Both the position numbers and the translations under genes were made by a program. The notes beneath the pieces were generated by a model, which saw only the letters and a program-made list of their open reading frames with translations, did no database searches and was not told where the DNA came from. Below, piece after piece: positions 1 through 7,770 of a stretch of 36,065 bases of DNA. Source of the DNA: an uncultured Ruminococcus sp. (GTDB taxonomy: Bacteria; Bacillota; Clostridia; Oscillospirales; Ruminococcaceae). Position 1 is the stretch's first letter. Each line of letters begins with the position of its first letter. Location of the stretch: assembly GCA_947176075.1 (NCBI GenBank), contig CAMWPG010000008.1, positions 1-36,065 on the forward strand, written 5' to 3'.

Positions 1-1980
1 ATAATTTACAATGGAATTACTACTATTAAAGATAAAGGTTTAGAAGAAATATCTGGTGGTGCTACAAAAATTCCTGACTTGCTAATGAAAAATATAAAAT
101 ATGTTCCTGGAATAGATTCATTACTTAGTACTTCTGAAAAGTTAGGAAAGGTTAAAGACTGTTATTTTATTCAAGAGACATTAAAGAATCTTTGTAGTAA
201 AGAGTTTTTTGAAGAAACACAAAATGAATATTATAATGTTAGATTCATTCTACAATCTTCATTAACGGCATATGAGTTACTGTTAGATAGCGGAGCAGTA
301 ATTAAACCAGATGATAAACAATTTATTGAACAGAAGTGCAATAAAATAAGCGATATGATAAGCAATTTGAAAACTTGTAACATAAATTTCTATTCCACTA
401 ATATGGTATCTAACAACTTAAAAAATTTAAATGAGTTATTTATTCATAATAATTCAAATGAAAAATCAACTACTACCACATCAACCGAACCCAACCCCCA
501 AATCACCGCTATAGACTTAATAGACAAAAGCATACCCGAAATAATATCGCTTATGAATGGAGAATACCAGATTATACAAACAGAGATGGGCGGATATTAT
601 AATGGAACTTACAGCGGAATATTCTATATTCAAAATCAGTCGGTATTTCCCGGAATGGAGTTTTATGTAGAAACTCTTTTAAATGAATCCGTTGATTTTA
701 AAGGCGGACAATCAATCGGTAAGGAAATACAAAGTAAGGGATTAAGGAAAAAACTTGAAGCCGGAAAATACGCTTTAGATGCAATACAAGTCAATAAATC
801 CGGAAAAGCCACTGATTCCATTAGTGCTGATATGGATTATGTTGAATGTAGTAAGGCATTAGACAATTTTGATTGTATTGAAGGCAATGGTGGTTATATA
901 GGAGGTTCACCGCTTTCAGCATTGTATACATACAATGAAAAAAATGCAAAAATCGAATTGCATTTCATAGCAACGTCAGAAATGTTTAACGCATTTCGTT
1001 TAAGTGAAAATAACAAATTGTCATCTGAGCAAATGAAATCCTTTAATCCTTCAATCATGAATGTTGTTATAAGAAAAACTAATGAACCAGAGCAAACAGT
1101 TCTCCCTACCGAATCCACATCAGAAGAAATCACTAATAACTTTGATATAAGTGACTATAATGGTATGTTTTATCCTAACGATTCCAATGTTCATGCATAT
1201 GTAGATATTCAATCTAAATCGGAAAAATATGCTGATATTGAAGTAAATATTTCAAATACAAATGCTACACATATAAGTCAAGTCTTTTTTTCTGGAAATA
1301 TAGATTCTAATACTCTGACATTTGAAAATGAAGATGAGTATAGATTATATGGGAAAAATAGCTATACATTGGAATTTAAAGATGGAAAAGTCTATTTAAC
1401 TTCAAAGTGTATAAAACAAGGTCACATATTGGATATACCAGAGCTTAATAAAGTTGAATTGACGTTGTTAAGCGAAGAAGATAAATTGAAGCTTATAATG
1501 TCATCATACGGAAACATCTGTGCATGGGAATATGCGGATTATGATGGGAATGGAATGAAAGAAGCCTTTGCAATTGTTGGTAAAAATTCTATGCCTGATT
1601 ATTATATTTCTGATTCCATTCAAGGAGTATATTTTATTAGCGCAAAAGGAGACGTAAAGGAGCTCAGTAAAGTTTCTAACGGTCTTATGTGTAGCAAAGA
1701 ACATTGTACAGAATATTCAGGAAAGAAATTTTTTTCATATAATGCTACAGCAGGCGGTTCGGGTAGTCAGACATACTTATTTAGTGTGAAAAATGGAAAT
1801 TGCTATGAATTAAGTATTTCTGGAACAATTGTTGATTTTTATAATGATAGCAGTAAATGTTATGCTACAATAAGCGAATTTCTGCCAGAGGGTGGTCATA
1901 TTTGGGCGGAATATGCGCTGATTTATGATAAAAGTTCACAGGAATTTTCCATAGGAAATGATACTGGAAATATTTTTTAG
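1..1980 (+). CDS. Unrecognised secreted/surface-type protein, 5' end outside window
   Basis: I do not recognise this gene. The reading frame is open from base 1 (…NGITTIKDKGLEEISGG…), so the TTG at 79 in the ORF track is not a real start and the N-terminus is missing. Two low-complexity Thr/Ser/Pro/Glu linkers (near STTTTSTEPNPQ and TVLPTESTSEE) split the product into three blocks, a layout typical of extracytoplasmic multidomain proteins. The third block contains an acidic motif, YADYDGNGMKEAF, that resembles a calcium-binding FG-GAP/VCBS-like loop. No membrane segment is visible in the part present, and any signal peptide would be off-window. Base composition is AT-rich like the rest of the mobile element and unlike the genes beyond 6.3 kb. 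It is probably cargo of that element. The coding call is firm; the function is unknown. Confidence 0.75.
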   Translation: MIYNGITTIKDKGLEEISGGATKIPDLLMKNIKYVPGIDSLLSTSEKLGKVKDCYFIQETLKNLCSKEFFEETQNEYYNVRFILQSSLTAYELLLDSGAVIKPDDKQFIEQKCNKISDMISNLKTCNINFYSTNMVSNNLKNLNELFIHNNSNEKSTTTTSTEPNPQITAIDLIDKSIPEIISLMNGEYQIIQTEMGGYYNGTYSGIFYIQNQSVFPGMEFYVETLLNESVDFKGGQSIGKEIQSKGLRKKLEAGKYALDAIQVNKSGKATDSISADMDYVECSKALDNFDCIEGNGGYIGGSPLSALYTYNEKNAKIELHFIATSEMFNAFRLSENNKLSSEQMKSFNPSIMNVVIRKTNEPEQTVLPTESTSEEITNNFDISDYNGMFYPNDSNVHAYVDIQSKSEKYADIEVNISNTNATHISQVFFSGNIDSNTLTFENEDEYRLYGKNSYTLEFKDGKVYLTSKCIKQGHILDIPELNKVELTLLSEEDKLKLIMSSYGNICAWEYADYDGNGMKEAFAIVGKNSMPDYYISDSIQGVYFISAKGDVKELSKVSNGLMCSKEHCTEYSGKKFFSYNATAGGSGSQTYLFSVKNGNCYELSISGTIVDFYNDSSKCYATISEFLPEGGHIWAEYALIYDKSSQEFSIGNDTGNIF

Positions 1981-1997
1981 TACAATTTAAGTATGAA

Positions 1998-2014
1998 ACG
2001 GTATAATGTACCGT
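1998..2014. promoter_or_regulatory. Small inverted repeat over a TATAAT, possible promoter/operator
   Basis: ACGGTA and TACCGT flank the centre of a TATAAT-containing sequence between the first two plus-strand genes. It could be a -10 box within an operator for the downstream membrane protein, but no good -35 sits 17 bp upstream. Weak call. Confidence 0.25.
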
Positions 2015-2051
2015 GACATAAAAATTTTATAAAAACACAAAGGAGCGTATT

Positions 2052-2552
2052 ATGATGAAAAAACGGTATAACAAATTGGTGGCATATTTGCTGATGGACT
2101 TTTCAACGGTTGGTGTTGTAGCATTACCATTAGGATTGGTAGCATTTATTGTAACTTTAGCAACAGGAGAAAAAGAAAATATTGCTATGGGTGTGTCAGC
2201 TTTATTTACAGGTGTTTTTTGCTTGCTTGTTACATTTTTACTCACTTTGTACATAAACAGCAGAACTCCAAAAGGTGAACGTGTAGGAACTTGGCTTCGT
2301 GCATGGTGGCTTGGATTTAAAATAGCTTGGAAAATTGCACTGTGCTGTACATTAGTCCTTATACCAGCTATGTTAAAATGGAGTATTAATATTGATTCTT
2401 GTGATTTGACTTCAAATTGGAATAAGGGAGAACGGTTTGTTTACGATGAAAATGGAAATTCATACGAAGTGATGGATAGTGAACATATCAAAGATGAAAG
2501 TGGAAATTGGCACAAGGTATGGACAGATAGCAATGATTATAAATTTATATAA
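2052..2552 (+). CDS. Hypothetical small membrane protein
   Basis: Unrecognised 166-residue protein (165 if the second ATG is used). AAAGGAG lies at a good distance upstream. Three hydrophobic segments are visible, at about residues 17-38, 47-66 and 93-109, followed by a hydrophilic C-terminal tail of about 55 residues (FVYDENGNSYEVMDSEHIKDESGNW). A basic loop (NSRTPKGERVGTW) separates the second and third segments. The tail would be either an extracytoplasmic or a cytosolic sensor-like extension; the sequence does not decide. It follows the first gene by 71 bp on the same strand and ends before a strong bidirectional terminator, so the two may share a transcript. Likely cargo of the mobile element. 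Confidence 0.6.
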   Translation: MMKKRYNKLVAYLLMDFSTVGVVALPLGLVAFIVTLATGEKENIAMGVSALFTGVFCLLVTFLLTLYINSRTPKGERVGTWLRAWWLGFKIAWKIALCCTLVLIPAMLKWSINIDSCDLTSNWNKGERFVYDENGNSYEVMDSEHIKDESGNWHKVWTDSNDYKFI

Positions 2553-2613
2553 ATTAATGTAAATAAAGTTTATTTAAGATAATATGTTTCCTTATCCCCA
2601 AAACAAAAATATT

Positions 2614-2660
2614 CAAAAAGTCCCCGATATGTTCTTTCAAAACATATCGGGGACTTTTTG
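2614..2660. terminator. Bidirectional intrinsic terminator
   Basis: A perfect 20-bp inverted repeat (arms 2614-2633 and 2641-2660) with a 7-nt loop. The core is TCCCCGATATGTT, flanked by A5 on one side and T5 on the other, so it works in both directions. It separates the convergent membrane-protein gene and the M48 protease gene. Confidence 0.9.
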
Positions 2661-2692
2661 AACTGTAGGTCATTAAGGGGTTAAGGAAAACT

Positions 2693-3586
2693 CTACTTCG
2701 TTAAAACTTCGTCCAGCTCTTCAAGATGTTTAATCCTAAGAGTAATTCTGGGGTGACTTGCAATCATTTTCTGAATTATGGAACTATTATCACCCAAAGA
2801 AATTTTTTCAAGCAGATACAAAGCTTCAATCATATCTGAATCATAACCAATGGAATAAGAAAACATATCAGCGTTAAATTCATTTTTACGGCTATTGACT
2901 GATAAAATCACCTGTAAACCAAAATTCAATATCCAGATGGAAATTTCAAACCAGAACTTCAATAAAAATATTAATAGTGCAAGAAAACCATGTTTTCCAT
3001 TAAATGCACTCTGCACCCAATCAAGCAATAGTAAGAACAATCTTGCAATCATTACAAATATGGAAAAAATACCATTTCCAATAATAGCATATATAGTTGC
3101 CATTGTATCACCATGTACAAGATGTGCTATTTCATGTCCGATAACTGCTTTTAGTTCTTCTTCTGTGAAAGTTTGCATTGCCCCTTTTGTAACTGCTATC
3201 GTACGTCTGCCTAATGCCATTGCATTGACTGTCATGTTGTCAACAATACAAATTTCAATTGCCCTTAGCCTTTTATATTTTCCTTTTGCACGTGCATAAA
3301 CTTCATCAAATATTGGTTGTAAGTACTCGATTTCCCGTTTTGTTTCAAGTGGTCGAACTCTGTTTAATAATCTTAAAAGCTTCTCTCCTAAAGAACTAAA
3401 TCCAATAATAAGCGATATAGAATATACTGCAAGTACAATTAAAAAACTTTCTGCCGTACCACCTAAAATCAAAGAAGAAATTATATAATAAAACAGCGAA
3501 CAAACAAGATAAATCGGGTTATTTTTCCAAAACTCAAAGAGAAAATGTATGCTTCTTTCTATACCATCAATAAATCTGTCAATCAT
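2693..3586 (-). CDS. HtpX-like M48 family zinc metalloprotease (membrane)
   Basis: Integral-membrane peptidase of the HtpX type, which degrades membrane or misfolded proteins. The zinc motif HEIAH is near residue 151, in the context KAVIGHEIAHLVHGD; the likely third ligand is the Glu of NEFNAD further on. Hydrophobic segments lie at about residues 27-45 and 48-65 before the catalytic part and at about 165-190 and 205-235 after the motif. The length of 297 residues is normal for HtpX. It starts 12 bp after the coupling-protein stop, behind an AGGGGGA ribosome site, and is the last gene of the three-gene transfer operon. Its place in a conjugation-type operon rather than a chromosomal stress locus is unusual; a role in processing or quality control of the transfer apparatus is inference. 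Family call is strong, role uncertain. Confidence 0.88.
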   Translation of the reverse strand: MIDRFIDGIERSIHFLFEFWKNNPIYLVCSLFYYIISSLILGGTAESFLIVLAVYSISLIIGFSSLGEKLLRLLNRVRPLETKREIEYLQPIFDEVYARAKGKYKRLRAIEICIVDNMTVNAMALGRRTIAVTKGAMQTFTEEELKAVIGHEIAHLVHGDTMATIYAIIGNGIFSIFVMIARLFLLLLDWVQSAFNGKHGFLALLIFLLKFWFEISIWILNFGLQVILSVNSRKNEFNADMFSYSIGYDSDMIEALYLLEKISLGDNSSIIQKMIASHPRITLRIKHLEELDEVLTK

Positions 3587-3598
3587 AAGAAGTTCCCC

Positions 3599-4891
3599 CT
3601 AAAATGGTTTGTTTACGTGCAGTTTACTATGGAAATATTCATCTCTGGAAAGGAAAATGCCGTTTCCCATATGTAATTGCTTTATCTCGTCTGGGTGATA
3701 TAAAAATTCTCGCACTCGTCTTGCTGAACCAAAACCAGTTTGCGTTGTATCCAGTCCTTTTTGCTGTAGCTGATATGTCACTTCCATTGTCTGCCTTGTT
3801 CCTAAAATATTCGCCCAATTTTCGGAATTTACTGCACTGTTCTGACGTAAGACAAGATAATTATTGCAGTTTTCAATAATTTGCTGTGTAAAATCTTCAT
3901 CTTCTGCACTTGAAAGGTCGGAAAGACTTTGAGTTGCCAAAACACAAGTTACATTTGCACTTCTGGACTTGTTCACAAGGTCAATGAGCGTTTTTGATGC
4001 ATATACATTGATTTCATCAAATAGGAAAAGTGTTCGGTTCTGATTCTGAAAATGCTGACTTATTGCCTTTTTGCTGTCAATCAAGACTAATCGACCAAAA
4101 GCAGGCGATATTTCGGGATAAATAAGAGGATTCAAAACAAATAGTATAATCGCTTTTTCTTTTAGTGCTGTAGCAATATCAATTCCAGTATCGGCAAACA
4201 ATTCTCCTAATTCACTTTCTGCTATGGTTGAAAATCTTGCAATTGAATTTTCAGCGATTTTTCCCGATGTCTTCGCAATTTCGAGATTTTCTAAATGCTT
4301 TTCTTTGGAAATTCTTTTTTCTCTCACTAACTGCATAGATAATTCGGAGAATTTATCCAGTTCCATATGTTTTACAATCGCTTTGAATGAAAGGGATATT
4401 TCCGCCTTATTTAATAACAAAATCAATCGCTGTAAATAACGTTCTGCATTGACCTTATAATGTTCCTCTGACCAGTTCGTCATATTTATCAGCATATCTT
4501 TTGCAACAGTAGGAGAGGTATTGCAAAATGAATTGTATGTATCACATAAAGACGGATTTGTAAGGTCAATTCGATAAATTTTCTTGTGATAATGCTTGTT
4601 TAACTGTGTAAGTACATCTAAAATACTATCTTTTCCCGTATCGCCTTTACCGTCAACAATCAGCATGGGAAAGTCTTTTTTCATGCAGTTATGCATATAA
4701 TTGCTGAGTGCAACGGTTTTTCCACTGCCTGTTGTACCGCAAATGAAAATATGCTTGGCATTATCAGAACAGTAAACAGGCTTTCTTCCATTAAATCCCA
4801 ATAATGTAGAATTGGATTCATTTAAATTTTTCTGGTTCATCTTCTGTTTGCCCCTCTTAAAATCACGGCGAAAATTGAATAGCTTTCGCAT
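3599..4891 (-). CDS. TraD/VirD4-type conjugative coupling ATPase (TraM-recognition domain), N-terminus probably frameshifted
   Basis: Hexameric coupling ATPases link the relaxosome to the type IV channel and pump DNA. Visible motifs are Walker A GTTGSGKT (about residues 52-59 of the ORF), Walker B LFLFDEIN (about 288-295) and the sensor-like LATQSLSDL. The C-terminal part with the FLYHPDEIKQLHMGNG block is typical of the TraG/TraD C-terminal family. The frame is open upstream of the listed ATG and encodes a hydrophobic stretch, KILIFVVPVCIII, but has no start codon. A well-placed ATG with GGAGG at 5003 lies in another frame; one base removed from the A5 run at 4970-4974 would join them into an anchored protein. 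Alternatively an internal ATG (MNQKNL, near 4840) could be used. It sits between the replication-relaxation gene and the M48 protease in one operon. Confidence 0.85.
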   Translation of the reverse strand: MRKLFNFRRDFKRGKQKMNQKNLNESNSTLLGFNGRKPVYCSDNAKHIFICGTTGSGKTVALSNYMHNCMKKDFPMLIVDGKGDTGKDSILDVLTQLNKHYHKKIYRIDLTNPSLCDTYNSFCNTSPTVAKDMLINMTNWSEEHYKVNAERYLQRLILLLNKAEISLSFKAIVKHMELDKFSELSMQLVREKRISKEKHLENLEIAKTSGKIAENSIARFSTIAESELGELFADTGIDIATALKEKAIILFVLNPLIYPEISPAFGRLVLIDSKKAISQHFQNQNRTLFLFDEINVYASKTLIDLVNKSRSANVTCVLATQSLSDLSSAEDEDFTQQIIENCNNYLVLRQNSAVNSENWANILGTRQTMEVTYQLQQKGLDTTQTGFGSARRVREFLYHPDEIKQLHMGNGIFLSRDEYFHSKLHVNKPF

Positions 4892-4952
4892 AAAAACGGT
4901 TTGTCTGCACCCATGAATGATAATACAAACAGGAACTACAAAAATAAGTATT

Positions 4953-5003
4953 TTAACAATCAGCTGATATTTTTGAAATCCGTTCCAATAAATGAAAAAG
5001 CAT
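4953..5003 (-). pseudogene. Displaced N-terminal fragment of the coupling protein (or short leader ORF)
   Basis: A 16-codon ORF, MLFHLLERISKISADC, starts at ATG 5003 behind a strong ribosome site (GGAGGTGG, 5010-5017) and stops just after a run of five A. The next frame is open from there through a membrane-helix coding stretch into the coupling protein ATG at 4891. A one-base deletion in the A run gives …ERISKYQLIVKILIFVVP…, a sensible N-terminal anchor. So this is either a frameshifted 5' end, a sequencing error, or a translated leader. Confidence 0.5.
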
Positions 5004-5083
5004 TGTCTGCCACCTCCAATTAATTTTATTTACTACAGTATATTCCGTGAAATATGTTTCAATGATACAAGCTATAGATTTTG

Positions 5084-5728
5084 TTATTTTAATCCGTTCA
5101 TATAGTCCTTTATTTGATGTAGGAAATGAATTTGTATATTCGTATAATAACGCTGACTATCTGTTAATGTCTGTAGAATTGATTTTTGAAAATCTGGCAC
5201 TATCCAGATTTGAGTATCGTACTCCATAAAGTTATCTTTTATAATATTTAACAAACGAGATTTAGCTTTCTTGGTCAGCTCTACTTCCACACAATAAGTC
5301 AATTCGTCTTTAGTAAAAATGAAATCGGGTCTGTGTTTTCGTACTCCAAATCCGTCTAATTGATGTAATTGTTTTTCTGTTGTGATATTCTGCAAGGACA
5401 AGTTTTCTTTCTGCATGAAATAAATCGCTGTATCTAAAACTGTTCTATCATGAATGATTTGTTCAATCTTAATTTTTTCTGAACGTGTTCCAGCTTGTAT
5501 TAAGGTTTTACCTTTCGATGTCAAAAAATAAATATATGGAACGCCGTATAAATATTTTTTGCGTTCCATATATCCTGTGTCTATTAGAATCTTTAATCTT
5601 CTGTCTGTTGCTCTTTGCCCTGAAAAGCCTGCTAAAAAACGAATGTGTTTACTGCCACACGCTCTAAAGCGGTCAACCTCTCTTAAAATTAGTTCGTCTC
5701 TATCGGTTATTCTCACCTGTTCCACCAC
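5084..5728 (-). CDS. Replication-relaxation family protein (winged-helix, plasmid/ICE mobilisation)
   Basis: It resembles the Replic_Relax family found next to coupling proteins on Firmicute plasmids and integrative elements. The N-terminal 75 residues look like a winged helix: TDRDELILREVDRFRACGSKHIRFLAGFS, then a second helix pair RRLKILIDTGYMERK. Middle motifs HRPDFIF and YCVEVELT look like a small nuclease-like or DNA-binding fold. The ORF-track start is GTG at 5728, which overlaps its own ribosome site; the GTG at 5716 (MRITDRDEL) is better spaced behind AAGGTGG, giving about 210 residues. It is the first gene of the minus-strand transfer operon, and the large nested inverted repeat directly upstream would be a natural binding target. 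The biochemical role is not well defined for the family. Confidence 0.72.
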   Translation of the reverse strand: MVEQVRITDRDELILREVDRFRACGSKHIRFLAGFSGQRATDRRLKILIDTGYMERKKYLYGVPYIYFLTSKGKTLIQAGTRSEKIKIEQIIHDRTVLDTAIYFMQKENLSLQNITTEKQLHQLDGFGVRKHRPDFIFTKDELTYCVEVELTKKAKSRLLNIIKDNFMEYDTQIWIVPDFQKSILQTLTDSQRYYTNIQIHFLHQIKDYMNGLK

Positions 5729-5764
5729 CTTTAATAATAATAAATATAATAAAATAAATAATAA

Positions 5765-5957
5765 GAATAGAAATAAAAATAAATAATACTACTTGCTCTG
5801 CATACGCTGTATTGCAAATATAATTTATTATATGTATTGCACGATGTTTGTGTGGGGTCTCGTATGAAATAGGAGACCCCACACAAACATTGGCAATTGA
5901 AATACAGCGTACTTGCAGAGCTTTTCTGTGTTTTATTATTTATTTTTATTTCTATTC
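5765..5957. repeat. Nested inverted repeat (~193 bp), candidate origin of transfer/replication
   Basis: Three sets of arms are nested. The outer arms (5765-5788 and 5934-5957) match over 24 of 24 bases. The middle arms (5796-5813 CTCTGCATACGCTGTATT and 5901-5920) match apart from a 2-base bulge. The inner arms (5844-5860 and 5874-5890) match over 17 of 17 bases. No ORF of note lies here. The position, directly upstream of the mobilisation-type operon, suggests oriT, a single-strand origin or a regulator site. The structure is seen; the function is inferred. Confidence 0.7.
5844..5890. repeat. Inner 17-bp perfect hairpin of the nested repeat
   Basis: The arms ATGTTTGTGTGGGGTCT and AGACCCCACACAAACAT enclose a 13-nt loop. 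It is much more GC-rich than its surroundings and has no T tract on either side, so a terminator is unlikely; an extruded cruciform or protein site is more plausible. Confidence 0.75.
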
Positions 5958-6016
5958 GCTGTCTTTTATGATTAGAACACTTTTGTCATGGGTCAGTGGA
6001 GCATATAGAAATAGAA

Positions 6017-6054
6017 AAAATCACAATGACAAACCATATCGTCATTGTGATTTT
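6017..6054. terminator. Bidirectional intrinsic terminator-like hairpin
   Basis: A 14-bp perfect inverted repeat, AAAATCACAATGAC / GTCATTGTGATTTT, has a 10-nt loop and A/T runs at both outer ends. It lies in the gene-free end of the mobile element and may insulate the element from outside transcription. Confidence 0.65.
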
Positions 6055-6082
6055 AATATGTTTTATTGAAAATGTATAAGTT

Positions 6083-6333
6083 ATAGGATACTGATTTTTT
6101 TGTTTATTCTACCAAGCACTATAATATGTGTTATTGCTGACAGAAAGAAGTAATTATAATTCTTTCCGAGACTATACATAGGATAGACTATTTGTGAATG
6201 TGTCCTCGTTGGCATTCACAAAGCAACCACACATAGATTGTTGTTTGGTTTTATATATCTTTGCATTCTATCAGCAACCATTCATAGGATAGTACATAAG
6301 TGAAAGCTTTTTTGCATTCCGATAGCAACTAAC
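6083..6333. mobile_element. Terminal region of the mobile element with iterated repeats
   Basis: This gene-free stretch runs to the feoB junction. On the minus strand three related repeats, GTTGCT-N4/5-GAATGC, lie at 6311-6329, 6260-6279 and 6211-6229, spaced 49-51 bp. A second repeat, ATAGGATA on the plus strand, occurs at 6083, 6178 and 6284. There is also a 10-bp inverted repeat (TTTGTGAATG, 6191-6222) and a palindrome GAAAGAA…TTCTTTC (6143-6166). Such arrays are typical of recombinase or transposase binding sites at element ends. The element type is not settled because no recombinase gene lies in the window. Confidence 0.6.
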
Positions 6334-7358
6334 CACATCGTAAGCGCCTGCTTTCCGCAAGCTCCCGCACATTGAAATCGTTTATCTAAAAGAAAAGCTA
6401 TCCTCGGTAAAAATCCTGAATCTTCAAGAAGCGTGAAAAGCGGGAAAAATATTGCCATAGGCGGCAGCATAACCGCAATAACCCATGTAAGTACCTTATA
6501 TATTCCATCAAGCAGAATGCCGCTTAGCCATAACGGAGCGCCAGACATAAGGCCATAGAGATACTGACCCAAAACAGAAAATCCCTTTTGAAGCCACTGA
6601 GACGGATAATTAGCACCTGATATCGTTATCCATAAAACCAATCCCAGCAGCAGAAAAAGAACCGGAAAGCCCGTATATTTTCCAAGGATTATACGGTCGA
6701 TCTTTCTTTTATGGTCGCAAACGCATTCCGGTTTAGTTACTGTTTCAGCGCATATTTTTTCCGAAAGCTGCACTGCTGATTCTATATCATCAAGAATACC
6801 GTCAAAGCTCATAAGTTCCGTCTGCTGCTCCTCTGTATTTTCCGAAATTAGTACACTCAGACTATCAAGCAGCGTTTCGATACCGCTCTTATTTCTTGCA
6901 GAAATGCTTACTGCCGGAGAACATATAAGCTCACTCAATCTTATTAAATCTATGGAAATATTCTGCTTTTCCGCTTCATCTTTCATTCCGGCGCAAAGAA
7001 TAAGCTTTTGCCCCATCGCTTTTATCTGCAATGCTAAAATAAGACTTCTCTCAAGACATGTGCTGTCGCATACTACTATAACAGCATCCGGTTTTTCATT
7101 CAATATAAAATCTCTGGCAGCCTTTTCCTCAGCAGACTCAGAGCTGAGGCTGTATATTCCTGGTAGATCGGCTAAAATAATATCCTTTCCATTATAGCTG
7201 AACTGCCCGTAGGCACTTTCAACTGTTTTGCCTGCCCAGTTCCCTGTATGCTGACGCATTCCGGTCAGAGCGTTAAACAGGGTAGATTTTCCAACATTAG
7301 GGTTGCCTGCAAGCGCTATAACATAGGGTCTTATCTCATTTGACTCCTCACTTTGCAT
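6282..7358 (-). pseudogene. feoB: FeoB ferrous iron transporter, truncated by mobile element insertion
   Basis: FeoB imports Fe(II) through a membrane domain regulated by an N-terminal G domain. Present here: G1 GNPNVGKST, G3 DLPGIYS, G5-like SISARNKSG, and the first part of the transporter domain up to FFPLFTLLEDSGFLPRIAF…CGKQALTM. In clostridial FeoB this continues with CMGFGCNAAGV; here it switches to an unrelated tail (WLVAIGMQKSFHLCTIL) and stops. The product is about 358 residues instead of 600-800, so most transmembrane helices are lost. The switch, at about 6334, coincides with the end of the AT-rich mobile element. The G4 motif, normally NxxD, reads GMKD, which is odd. No feoA is adjacent. 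A functional iron transporter is very unlikely unless another copy exists elsewhere. The start is at 7358 behind GGGAGG. Confidence 0.9.
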
Positions 7359-7426
7359 AGTTATGACCTCCCGTTTGACTATATATTACACATTATGCAC
7401 TCTCTGCTGAATATATGACCAAACAC

Positions 7427-7463
7427 AAAGGCTGCTGCATCTTTAAAAATGCAGCAGCCCTTT
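7427..7463. terminator. Intrinsic terminator hairpin
   Basis: An 11-bp stem GGCTGCTGCAT / ATGCAGCAGCC with an 8-nt loop and T tracts on either side. It lies between the 92-residue gene and feoB. A near-identical hairpin occurs at 28392-28423. Confidence 0.75.
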
Positions 7464-7468
7464 TTAAA

Positions 7469-7747
7469 TTATTTTACCGAACGCTCCAGCCATGCGTTTG
7501 CAAGGTCGAGAGCATCGAAAAGACTTGCTCTTTCAGAGGTCTTTACTATAGCCTCCATAGGATTAAGCTTTTCATCTGTAGATATCTGATACACCTTTAT
7601 CTTATCAGCAATATCTATCCCATTTTGCTTTGTTTTATGCAGTATCTGAAGCTGCGTTACATACGGATCCGACATATATCCGTAGTATATAGAGTTACCG
7701 TTGCGTACCAGAGGAAATCCTTTATACATAAAATATTCCTGTCCCAT
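7469..7747 (-). CDS. Small conserved-looking cytosolic protein
   Basis: I cannot assign a function. The product is 92 residues if it starts at the ATG at 7747 (MGQEYFMYKGFPLVRNGNSIYYG), which has AAAGGATGG at proper spacing. The ORF-track ATG at 7756 directly abuts that ribosome site and is less likely. There is no signal peptide, membrane segment or cysteine motif. The N-terminal half looks beta-rich, and the C-terminal half ends in a helix, SLFDALDLANAWLERSVK. It is a single gene between two hairpins: a dispersed palindrome just upstream (7771-7804) and a terminator just downstream. From memory, similar short proteins with KGFPLVR and LxxALDxAxAWLER are common in Ruminococcus-type genomes, but this was not searched. 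Confidence 0.7.
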   Translation of the reverse strand: MGQEYFMYKGFPLVRNGNSIYYGYMSDPYVTQLQILHKTKQNGIDIADKIKVYQISTDEKLNPMEAIVKTSERASLFDALDLANAWLERSVK

Positions 7748-7770
7748 TTTTACCATCCTTTCCTGTTTTT

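Noticed and set aside
894-1133. Minus-strand 79-residue ORF inside the first gene
   Set aside because: It is a shadow of the coding frame with no ribosome site or recognisable features.
79-1980. TTG start of the first ORF as listed
   Set aside because: The same frame is open from base 1 with sensible protein sequence, so the gene starts off-window.
5848-6069. Plus-strand 73-residue ORF
   Set aside because: It reads through the nested inverted repeat and a hairpin, has no ribosome site and a composition unlike a protein.
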